This document shows, piece after piece, positions 1-7,518 of a stretch of 12,355 nt of DNA (positions are counted from its first letter, which is position 1; each line of letters starts with the position of its first letter). Below the pieces are notes generated by a model. That model did not search any database and was not told the DNA's origin. It worked only from the letters and a program-made list of their open reading frames with translations. This DNA is from Stephanodiscus triporus (taxonomy: Eukaryota; Bacillariophyta; Thalassiosirophyceae; Thalassiosirales; Thalassiosiraceae), in assembly GCA_036939755.1 (NCBI GenBank), contig JALLAZ010000956.1, positions 1 through 12,355 on the forward strand. The letters are read 5' to 3'. Made by a program: the position numbers and the translations under genes.

Positions 1-744
1 CCCTCTCATCTCCCTCCGCCCATCCTCCCCCTCCTACTCAACGACGATGATGTCCAAGGCATCGTCGTCAAGATGCCGGCCACACCACCCATTATCTTGT
101 TGATTGCCACTGCCTTTCCCTCTGCCCTTTCCAATGGTTGATTGTTGTTGTTGTGATCCCCCTAAGTGAATAATAAAAAATAATAACCTCTCTTCTTGGG
201 GAAACACAGCCCCCCCCCCATCCATGCGCTCGCTTGGGATGTTGGCCATATTATATTCGATGGCCGCACGCAAGTGTTGGGGTAGTTGGTGCGTTGGGGG
301 AGGCTGAAGAGGCCAGCGCGTCGCAACCGCGCGTCGATTGATTTCTTTGAAAATTGACGTGCTGAGTTGTACAGCCTCAACCGCTCGATGCGACGTGACG
401 GCGAAGGAGGCACACGTCAATTGTGACGTATCTGATGTCCCCGTCAAAGCGCGCGATGCTCCCATGACGGGAAGTGGCTGTCACGGTTCCGTATTGGCAT
501 GCACGCGACGATGAGAAAAATAGTAGTTTTTTCAGTGGGAGCGCGTGGAGGCGGAAGCGCAATACACACCCCGCCGAAGCGATCATAGGTATAGGGTGGG
601 TTGGGAGGGGTCTTGGGAAGGGGGGGGAGTCTTGTTGGTGCGGGCGACAGCGTCGTGCCTTGTAGAGGACACAAGGTGTCAAGACGATGGAAATTGCACC
701 ATCGTCGCGAGTATTTTGGATGGCTGTGGGACATTTTTCACCCC

Positions 745-765
745 CCGGGAGTGCCAAACTCCCGG
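745..765. repeat. Short perfect hairpin, 8-bp stem
   Basis: The arm CCGGGAGT at 745-752 is exactly complementary to ACTCCCGG at 758-765, with a 5-nt loop (GCCAA). It lies 7 bp before a longer hairpin. The function is unknown. It could be an RNA structure or part of a miniature transposon. Confidence 0.6.
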
Positions 766-772
766 CTTTCGC

Positions 773-815
773 GACGTAGTGGCACGCGCGAATGATACCC
801 CCGTGCCACTACGTC
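773..815. repeat. 14-bp perfect inverted repeat with 15-nt loop
   Basis: The arm GACGTAGTGGCACG at 773-786 is exactly complementary to CGTGCCACTACGTC at 802-815, with 15 nt between them (787-801). The stem is GC-rich and perfect, which is unusual for random non-coding DNA, and another hairpin sits directly upstream. No gene is recognised on either side within 200 bp. Candidates are a structured RNA element, a cruciform-prone site or the core of a foldback or miniature element. Confidence 0.7.
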
Positions 816-1045
816 TCCAAAATCGTGACAAAGCACTAAGAGCTTGGCAAATAATCGCCCACAGGGGGTCAATATTGACGAAGATGGTGTTCGACAAAAT
901 TGGCGAGGGAGGGGGTTTCGGTTCGCCTGGAGTAGCGTACCGAATTGGAAGCGTACTTCGGTAACTACTTATTTTCGAAAAAAACACGTGGAACTTTTTT
1001 TGGTTCATTGGTAAGCTAGCTTAGTTTTTTATCAGTGCAGCCCCT

Positions 1046-2015
1046 ATTTACAAACTACACAACATGCAGAACCATACGGACAACCATAATGCCCAGCACT
1101 AGTTCAAATGGCATACTGTGGTGGAGGGAACGAATCTTCTCCTTAATGAACCTAATATTCCGCTCAATCAACCCACAGTGCTGTGAAGCAGCTGCTCAAT
1201 CCAACTTGGGCATTGTAGGGAGACCTGCCACCAAATCACTGATGGAGGCAAATTCATGATCACCCTTGATTACCACGATACGAAAGCCTCGCAAAAGATA
1301 CATCTTGTATGTTCCAAGCAGGGCTGCCCAAAGCTCTTCCTTATTCCTCTTGGGCACATGGGTGATCGTGGTAAAGCATATTTTGGTGCTGAATGTGGTG
1401 AAGAAAATGTGCTTGTTGACAAAGAAGCAATCAATTGCCAATTCAACATCCTTATGAAGCTTGATAAGCTCCATGGGAACCTTGACAATACTCTGCGTCA
1501 CACGCTTGCCATTCTTCCTAGTCATATTTCCTTTCATCTTGAGGACTGAACGACCCCAAATCACTTCCGCGGCCTTGACATCATCTAGAGTCACATCTGA
1601 GCCCGGAACGCCACCAGCACTAACAATTGCCCTGAAATCAGAGGTCGAGGGGTAGAGCAAACGTTCATACAACTCCCTCGCCCGTTGTGCCCCCGCAAGT
1701 TGGCGTTTGCTGAACAACTTCATATTGTCCTGCACTGTCTGAACAAATCCAAACTGGCCCATCTTCTTTGGGTAGCACACATGCAAACCACAAGGATGCA
1801 TTTCAAACAACAAGTCAGGCAACCCAAAAGCACTGCGATGAACGACAAAAGTTGTGTCCACCTCGCTATCATAGGTCACTCTGTAGCACTTGATGAGGTT
1901 CTTGAGGCATATTATGTTGGTAATAGCCTTCTTGCTGTACCAGACTGGATACTTGTAGCCTGGAATCTTACACTTCTCGGTGATCCTCAAACCACCGCCA
2001 TAAATCCAACTCCAT
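1046..2015 (-). pseudogene. Retrotransposon pol fragment (protease remnant + integrase N-terminal half)
   Basis: The minus-strand frame from about 2000 downward reads GGGLRITEKCKIPGYKYPVW, then NIICLKNLIKCYRVTYDS, which matches the region just after the active site of Copia-type proteases. Next come a GAG-pre-integrase-like segment (AQRARELYERLLYPS) and an integrase section with LHKDVELAIDCFFVN and RGFRIVVIKGDHEFA. Acidic residues in these two blocks fit part of an integrase catalytic core. The frame meets TGA at 1196-1198, probably a former TGG, continues with recognisable sequence (HCGLIERNIRFIKEKIRS), and meets TAG at 1055-1057, probably a former AAG. Similarity ends a few codons later. 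The Asp-Thr/Ser-Gly-type protease centre, reverse transcriptase and RNase H are missing. It is non-functional. Confidence 0.75.
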
Positions 2016-3361
2016 CTGAAAATGGTTTGTCCCCTCTGAAGAAGATATCGACGAGTCATCATCGTCCTCCTCACATTTCTGCAGTGCACTTACTGACTTC
2101 TTGAGCTTCCGGTTGCTCTTCTCCAATGACTTCAATGTCTTGGACATAGACTTGATTGACTTACTGCTGGAAGTTGACTTGTCATCATCATCACCCTTGG
2201 ACTTGCTCCGGGACTCAATGATTTTCTGCTGCTCATCCGAGCTCAGTGCATTCCAATCAGCAGCCTTGAGGTATTTGCCTCCAGCTGCAGCAGTCTTGTC
2301 GCTGCCTTTCTTCTTAGTAGCAGTACCCTTGGTGGCAAATGCTGTCCCCTGTGCTGGGACTGTGGGAGTATCCAACCTCAATGGCTTGTACTCATTCATA
2401 AGAGTCAGAGCCTTGTGGATGTCTGTAGGATATGCCTCTGTATTCCCCTTGGAGTAATCATTCGCCACATCCTTCTTCAGTTGGGAGTGCAGCTTTGCAT
2501 TACTGTTGTTGAGGAAGAGATAAGCCAAATACTCCTGCTCCACCTGGTCAATGACCTTCTTCTTGACATCAATTGCCAAGGTATCATAGTCACCCAACTT
2601 GAGTTGTGTGGCCTTATCATCCAACAGTGCAGGGGAGTAGTAGCACACTCCTGCCTGCCTGGCAACCTCTACCCTCGTGGTGAACCTATCATAGTATGCT
2701 GCATTCCCCAGGTGATCATCTTGCCTGAATGAAAGTATGGACAGTTGCTCTGCTATCAACACTGCCGTTGCATACTGATTATCGGATTGCTTGAGGACGA
2801 ACTTCTCTATCAGCTTGAAGAGTAGTGTTGGGTCAAACGACTCGCTGATCGTCACCCAGTCCGTGTCCTGCTTCATCTTGTCGACCAGCACTTGAGTACA
2901 CTGGCCGAGCAATAGGGAGTAGACCTTGCCCCTGCTCTTCTTGAGGGATTCAGTGGTTTCCCTGTGGGACCTCCATGCATTGGAATGGGAGATCTTCTCA
3001 TCCTCTGTGAGCTTCATGTCCACTTCATCGACCAGTTCAATTTCAGCCTTGGCCATCTGGTCCTCAACCTCTCTTAGTTCCTTGAGCAATGTCCTATCAC
3101 TTGGGGAACCTGCAAGCAACTCTGCTTGTATTGCAGCCTTCTCTGTAGTCAGGCCTCTGAGCCTAAGCTCGATCCTATCCTTGGTGGCCTTCACTCTAGC
3201 TGCATGCCTATCCTTGATGGCTTGAGAGTGGGTAGGACTACTTCTGATGCCTTCCTTGGTATGGTGGCACTAGCACCTCTGCCACGGCCTCCTCGACCAC
3301 GGCCAGCTCTCCCGCTGTTTCTACCGCGTCCACCGCGGCCAGCACTAGGAGTTACAGCCAT
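1968..3361 (-). pseudogene. Retrotransposon gag, frameshifted
   Basis: Translation probably began at the ATG at 3359-3361, giving MAVTPSAGRGGRGRNSGRAG and about ten more RG/RGG residues, a basic nucleic-acid-binding start. After about 37 codons the homologous frame moves by one base near 3235-3255. In the new frame the protein continues with a charged helical stretch, likely coiled coil, then a gag body of about 250 residues, then a Lys/Ser/Asp linker ending in SALQKCEEDDDDSSISS. I see no CCHC zinc knuckle. The frame ends at the stop at 1968-1970, but its last 15 or so residues lie past the deletion junction and are out of frame with pol. Gag would form the virus-like particle of the element. 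This copy is broken. Confidence 0.75.
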
Positions 3362-3880
3362 TTTCTTTGTTTCGAAGGGCCCCACGGACTCTCGGACGAT
3401 GGCTGTTGCTTGGGGCACGCTTGGTTTTCTTCGCGTGCTCTGTATCACGCGTCGGAAATACCTATTCCTCGCGTATTGTCGGTCCGGACGCGTTTCCTGG
3501 CTCACGGACGCTTGTCTGGGCCCAGCACGTCACTCGTGCGCTTGTGGTGATGTCCGCTGTCTTCGTACTTGATCGACGAAGATGGTTTGTCTCTTCCCGA
3601 CGAGTTTCTACTAACGATTGATCGTTCATTTGTCTTACCCCAACGAGTTTCTACTAACTATTCTTCGTGTTCCGTCCCACCGATGGGTTTCGCTCGTGCT
3701 TCGCACGTGTATAAATTTGGAGAGCGTGTTGGAGGAATATGCTTGGGTCAATCCCAATGCCGTCTTCGTCCGTTGTCTTCATGCTAGTGTTGATCGGGCC
3801 GGGCTGAATCGGTTGGGAGTAACTCTTTTACTTAGTATTCTTATTGCTATTTGTCCTCTCCAAGTTTATGAGTGAAAATC
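3362..3880 (-). other. Leader/LTR remnant upstream of the retroelement gag (boundaries unresolved)
   Basis: This 0.5-kb stretch lies directly upstream of the gag ATG on the minus strand, where the 5' leader, primer-binding site and 5' LTR of the element should be. I cannot define LTR ends: no matching copy exists on the other side because the element is truncated there, and no convincing tRNA-complementary primer-binding site is visible. It contains a 16-bp direct repeat (3600-3615 and 3643-3658) and a small palindromic hairpin near 3695-3708 (CGTGC-TTC-GCACG). No protein-coding gene is supported here. Confidence 0.35.
3600..3658. repeat. 16-bp direct repeat, 43-bp period
   Basis: ACGAGTTTCTACTAAC occurs exactly at 3600-3615 and again at 3643-3658. 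The bases before each copy are also similar (CTTCCCG and TTACCCCA). It lies in the presumed leader or LTR of the retroelement, where short tandem or direct repeats are common. The function is unknown. Confidence 0.7.
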
Positions 3881-3881
3881 A

Positions 3882-4217
3882 GTGGGAAAATTGCCTCCCT
3901 TTGAGATCTTAAAAAGATCCGCTTCAACTTCAAGAAGTGGAGTTCCATATCTAAGATATGGTCTGTCCATGGACATCCCTAACTATATAAAACCCAACAC
4001 GCCCGAGCGCCAGGCGATGCAAGCACGTGTCTGCTCATGTAACAAGATGCTCAACGGGCAGTTGAAGTCCTGGGGGGTCCTCTCCCAGGTCTTCCGCCAC
4101 CACATCACCCTCCACAGGACCGCGTTCCGGGCATGTGCGGTAGTGGTGATGCAAATCACCATCGTGGACTGCGGCGAGAGCCTCTTTGCGGCCGAGTACG
4201 GCGATGACTATTTCTAG
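3882..4217 (+). pseudogene. DDE transposase C-terminal fragment (PIF/Harbinger-like, DDE_Tnp_4 type)
   Basis: The open frame follows a TGA at 3873-3875 and has no ATG until 3969. Recognisable similarity starts around there and runs to the stop at 4215-4217. The segment LNGQLKSWGVLSQVFRHHIT followed by a hydrophobic AFRACAVVVMQITI and GESLFAAEYGD matches the C-terminal end of DDE superfamily endonuclease transposases common in diatoms. Family members typically carry R-x-R-H-E-T/S-x-N at the third acidic position. Here the equivalent is CSCNKMLN (codon 51 onward), with Lys where the catalytic Glu is expected, so the fragment is inactive as well as truncated. The N-terminal part with the first two Asp residues is not found in the window. 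The exact superfamily (PIF/Harbinger versus a related IS5-like group) is uncertain. Confidence 0.6.
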
Positions 4218-4291
4218 TAATAGATCATAATTTTCATAGAATAAAGCCTATTTATTAGTATTCAATTGTCTACTCCTTATCGCCCCAGTGC

Positions 4292-4311
4292 TTTTGACCA
4301 TTCGGTCAAAA
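4292..4311. repeat. 8-bp hairpin with 4-nt loop
   Basis: TTTTGACC (4292-4299) and GGTCAAAA (4304-4311) are exact complements around the loop ATTC. It lies 75 bp after the transposase fragment and could belong to the 3' end of that element, but no matching terminal repeat was found on the other side. Confidence 0.5.
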
Positions 4312-4660
4312 AGAATCTGCCCGGAAAGCTGTTTTTAGTTTTTGCAAAAATATGAGTTCTGCTCCTATGTAAGTATGTACTTTGTACCAAATGGAATCAT
4401 AATATATTGCTAATTTACGTAAGAGTACAATAAAGGACCCACAAACACAACTCAACCATGGTTTCTGACCATTCACCTGGGCCTACTGACCGTAATATGA
4501 TTGATCTTTCGGCTATTATGGCGCAGAAGTCTTCCGACCATGCATGCGCATAGGATGGGTACTTCAAACGTCTCCATCCGACCATTATTGACGGAGATAT
4601 GAGGTGGGACAGTGGTTGGTTTTTGGGTGGTTTTGGGGTTGTGGGACCTCTGACATGCAA

Positions 4661-4813
4661 TTAGCTAGGCGGAAGCTAGCTAAAAAAACACACCCCAACC
4701 ATGGCGGCCGCCGTCGTCCCACGGCCGCCACGGTGCACGTTAAAAGTAGTGAATATAATTGTTTTTACTATTTATTAGCTATTTAAAGACACGGCGCGTC
4801 GTCGGCGCGCCGG
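4661..4813. repeat. Cluster of three short inverted repeats
   Basis: Three perfect stems occur within 153 bp: TTAGCTAG (4661-4668) with CTAGCTAA (4676-4683); TGGCGGCCG (4702-4710) with CGGCCGCCA (4722-4730); and CGGCGCG (4793-4799) with CGCGCCG (4807-4813). Each has a 7-11 nt spacer. The stems are not copies of one another. They may be a structured RNA, a foldback transposon remnant or chance in locally GC-rich DNA. Confidence 0.5.
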
Positions 4814-5486
4814 TCGAGTGAAGTATATTCGTAACTCCTCGCCATGCTGAAAATCCTTTGGCCAAATCGGAAGGGGGCTTCATTAGGGTGTCGCGCAGCT
4901 CCCCTTAAAAATGGCCAAAGGATTTCCCCGATCCCAGCGAATGGCATCCATCGCGCTGAACTCGATCGAAGGCATCAATTATCTAGCTTACGGACCTGTT
5001 TTTACGCGTGCGCCTTTTTCTGTGCGGTGGCGGGAACATTTTTTGTCCATTCTCTTCTCCCCCCCCAAAAGCCCAAGATGCTCGTATCGTTGGGAGATGG
5101 TGAGGACGGTCTGTCCTGTTTTCGCGGGAAGTACAAAAAAAAGTCCGAACAAGATGATGTGTGGTTCTTTCTCTCCCTCCGGAAGGAAGAGCTCGGAAGA
5201 AGGCACAAACAAACAACAACAAAAGATGATGGGTGCGAAGATGTTGAACTTCTTGCCTTCACATAGGAACTCATACTTTTATCTAATATCTACTCTACTA
5301 ATTTACGGAGGAATATGTGTGTCTCGGGCTTTCCTTCACATTATCCATATTTGTTTTTGAGACAATAGTACAATACACGATACCAAAAAGTTTTTCACAG
5401 CTATTTACCCGACACTCGCGTGTAGAATATCGACGAAGAGAAGCGAAGCTGGAGATTCTGATCATAATATTATTATTTCATCTAAA

Positions 5487-7241
5487 ATGAATACGCTCGT
5501 TTCCTCCCCTGATTTAAGAGGTGGACGACAGATTCGATCCTCGCCATGTTTGTACAGCACAATTACGTGGATGTTGATTGTATTGACCTCATCCATCCTC
5601 TCGTTTTATGTTGGTGTGTGGACCGGCATTCAAGTTAAGACGAGGGGAGAAGATCCTTGTGGAAAAGATGGGACGTCGCAATTAGCTGACCACTGTAAGA
5701 AATGTCCTTCAGCAGCACCAAAACAGGAACCACGAACGCCCCCGAACAACATCAATGCAGGCTCGAGTCATTTCTCGAAATTGCTATCCCACTTCGTTCA
5801 TGGACTTGCTCGCGTGTCGAAGGGTGATTTGATGCAGACATATGACTTCGGTGTCCCCCCCAACGCAAACACAGAGATGTTGGATGCGCTCATATTGTAC
5901 ACCAGGTTAGCGGCACTGCCTTCGTACCCAAACATGGCCGGGGCGATTCGACACGAGGATCCCACGAAGCCGCTGCCGCTCCTCTCCGCGACAACAGCAA
6001 CAGAAAATTGTGATACGATGAATGTCATTTTCATAGATAATCTGGACGATTCAAGGCAATGTTACGCATTGGTCGGTGGACAATATTCAAGCTACCACGT
6101 GCAACATTGGATGAGGCGGCCTGACGACAATGGCCCCCTTGATGCGCAAATGCCGTTAAAATTGACATCGCGCGCTTGGGATAGAGGGGGAAGGCAAAGT
6201 TTTGCTGCGCCCGGGAAGTACATTGTCATGAGGCACCAGGAACGACTACTCACCTACCTCAGCGAGGCCGGCAATATCAAGTCACGCCTACGACAAACTC
6301 TGGAGAAAATGAATGAAAAGACAATCGTAGTGATGACATGTAACCATGGCCAATCGGAATTGTTGATGAATTTTGCATGTTCGTCTCGTGCCAGAGGATT
6401 AGATTTGCATAATGTGCTGGTGTTCCCCACGGATTCGGAGACGAAGGAGCTGGCTGAGAGATTGGGCTTAACAACGTTTTATGAGGAAAAACTAATGGCA
6501 TCGATGCCAACAGAGGCATCGAAATATTATGGAGACACAATCTTCAGTCATATGATGTACGCCAAAGTCGTATGTGCTCAGCTCGTGAATGAACTCGGTT
6601 ATGACTTACTCTTCCAAGATGTAGATTTGGTGTGGTACAAATCTCCGCTTGATTTCTTCCAAGACAAGTCGCTGCCAAAATTCGACGTGTACTTCCAAGA
6701 TGATGGCAGTAGGCTGGTGATGTATGCACCATATAGCGCTAACTCGGGATTTTATTTTGTACGGAGCAATCATAAGACAAGGCATCTATTCCGGCACCTT
6801 CTCTATTCGAGTGACTTGGTTGATGCTTGGCACAGTCATCAGAGTGTCCTCAATGCATTGATGGCTGAGTATAGCTCAGTAATGGGGCTCGCGGTGAAAG
6901 TATATTCGAAAGAAATGGAGGAGTTCCCCGGGGGACTGCAATTTCATCGCAAAAAGGAAGTCATGAAGAAGATCATGAATGGCACTTCCAATGCGTATAT
7001 CTTTCACATGTCCTGGACCACCAACAAGGATGACAAAATTAAGTTCTTGCAACAGTTGGGTGAGTGGTATGTGAATGACCAATGCATTGGAAAGCAGGCG
7101 CATGAAATTGCGCCATTGGTATCAAATTGCTGTCGGCTGCCACTATTTAAATGTCACTACCGAGACAAGCCGAGTAAGATACCTTGCCCAGACTCCCCTT
7201 ATTCATTAAATAATTCAGGAACAGATGCTTCATTTTGGTGA
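5487..7241 (+). CDS. Type II membrane glycosyltransferase, nucleotide-diphospho-sugar transferase family (GT77-like)
   Basis: This single-exon gene encodes 584 residues from an ATG in a good context (AAAATGA) preceded by AT-rich sequence. A hydrophobic segment at about residues 26-46 (TWMLIVLTSSILSFYVGVW) after a short basic tail fits a signal anchor, placing the catalytic part in the Golgi/ER lumen or outside. Residues about 270-530 match the Nucleotid_trans fold (Pfam PF03407): a first strand TIVVMTCNHGQ (279-289), an SHMMYAKVVCAQLV helix, the metal/nucleotide-sugar-binding motif LLFQDVDLVWYKSP with the DVD triad at 378-380, then YFQDDG, NSGFYFVR (419-426) and WHSHQSVLN. It probably transfers a sugar from a nucleotide donor to a glycoprotein or polysaccharide; plant GT77 enzymes make arabinosyl, xylosyl or galactosyl linkages, but the donor cannot be read here. 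Residues 50-270 are an unrecognised stem region and the C-terminus is Cys-rich (C548, C549, C555, C567). Two N-glycosylation sequons are visible (N498, N575). It converges on the amine oxidase gene. Confidence 0.85.
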   Translation: MNTLVSSPDLRGGRQIRSSPCLYSTITWMLIVLTSSILSFYVGVWTGIQVKTRGEDPCGKDGTSQLADHCKKCPSAAPKQEPRTPPNNINAGSSHFSKLLSHFVHGLARVSKGDLMQTYDFGVPPNANTEMLDALILYTRLAALPSYPNMAGAIRHEDPTKPLPLLSATTATENCDTMNVIFIDNLDDSRQCYALVGGQYSSYHVQHWMRRPDDNGPLDAQMPLKLTSRAWDRGGRQSFAAPGKYIVMRHQERLLTYLSEAGNIKSRLRQTLEKMNEKTIVVMTCNHGQSELLMNFACSSRARGLDLHNVLVFPTDSETKELAERLGLTTFYEEKLMASMPTEASKYYGDTIFSHMMYAKVVCAQLVNELGYDLLFQDVDLVWYKSPLDFFQDKSLPKFDVYFQDDGSRLVMYAPYSANSGFYFVRSNHKTRHLFRHLLYSSDLVDAWHSHQSVLNALMAEYSSVMGLAVKVYSKEMEEFPGGLQFHRKKEVMKKIMNGTSNAYIFHMSWTTNKDDKIKFLQQLGEWYVNDQCIGKQAHEIAPLVSNCCRLPLFKCHYRDKPSKIPCPDSPYSLNNSGTDASFW

Positions 7242-7518
7242 TCTACGATGGTCGTGCTGGTTAATATGGCAAGGTCTAGTCGAAGAAGCCAGTGAACGAC
7301 AAGACAGGATTAAATGCAATCCTAAAAGGACGAAGTACGATGTGTTAACGTTATCCAATCCACTTTTCGGTTTGCTATACTATTTTGTCTTTCGAACTTT
7401 CGTTCGTCTCTTGACATTGCCACCACAAACTTTTTTTAACTACGAAACAGTACATGCCGTGATGATGAAATTAACAAATACAAAATATGGGACCCCCACG
7501 AAATTTAACAAGACTGCT
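7242..7518. other. Tail-to-tail intergenic spacer
   Basis: This 277-bp AT-rich spacer separates the 3' ends of the glycosyltransferase (plus) and the DOMON-amine oxidase gene (minus). It must hold both 3' untranslated regions and polyadenylation signals. I see no AATAAA hexamer on the coding strand of either gene. The two transcripts may overlap in antisense. Confidence 0.5.

Larger units (their letters stand above)
1..1044. other. Region without a supportable gene
   Basis: I see no protein family, tRNA or rRNA here on either strand. Several open frames of 80-140 codons exist, but they overlap one another on both strands, show no recognisable motif and have no splice-linked continuation that I can find. 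One of them, an ATG-started minus-strand frame at 34-465, is Gln/Gly/Asp-rich and cannot be excluded as part of a gene lying to the left. The stretch contains a C10 run at 210-219, a C6-G3 segment near 741-749, two adjacent hairpins at 745-815, and a perfect 12-bp palindrome at 1012-1023 just beyond the truncated end of the neighbouring retroelement. Confidence 0.5.
1046..3361 (-). mobile_element. Degraded Copia-like LTR retrotransposon (gag + partial pol)
   Basis: Read on the minus strand, this segment shows the order of a Ty1/Copia polyprotein: an RG-rich gag start, a helical gag body, a Lys/Ser/Asp linker, a protease remnant, a GAG-pre-integrase-like stretch and the first part of an integrase. 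It breaks off near 1046, so reverse transcriptase and RNase H are absent. At least four lesions are visible: a gag frameshift near 3235-3255, an internal junction near 2000-2018 that changes frame and lacks a protease active site, a TGA at 1196-1198 and a TAG at 1055-1057. No 3' LTR is recognisable left of 1046. The families I compare with are diatom Copia elements recalled from general knowledge. The assignment rests on protein similarity by eye. The copy cannot be autonomous. Confidence 0.8.
4218..5486. other. Intergenic region with small inverted repeats
   Basis: There is no supportable gene in this 1.27-kb stretch. It begins with AT-rich sequence after the transposase fragment, then holds a TTTTGACC/GGTCAAAA hairpin (4292-4311), a G/T-rich patch around 4600-4650, a cluster of three inverted repeats (4661-4813), and AT-rich sequence leading to the glycosyltransferase start. 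An ATG-started frame at 4911-5360 would give 149 residues with no recognisable family, and overlapping frames of similar size exist on both strands. The 200 bp before 5487 presumably contain the glycosyltransferase promoter and 5' leader, but I see no distinct TATA box or initiator. Confidence 0.45.

Noticed and set aside
34..465. Minus-strand 143-codon frame with an ATG
   Set aside because: No recognisable motif, low-complexity Gln/Gly/Asp content at the end, and competing frames on both strands. Kept only as a possible fragment of a gene outside the window.
545..1008. Overlapping frames on both strands left of the retroelement, tested as a missing transposase N-terminus
   Set aside because: None shows the Asp motifs or any similarity to the transposase family whose C-terminal piece lies at 3882-4217.
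3436..3450. A minus-strand match resembling an initiator-Met tRNA primer-binding site (TGATACAGAGC)
   Set aside because: Only the CAGAGC half fits the usual TGGTATCAGAGC pattern, with mismatches or gaps in the rest. No adjacent LTR end could be defined, so it is not called.
4911..5360. Plus-strand 149-codon frame with an ATG upstream of the glycosyltransferase
   Set aside because: The composition changes along its length, no domain is visible, and overlapping frames of similar length exist on the opposite strand. The sequence looks like promoter or leader DNA.
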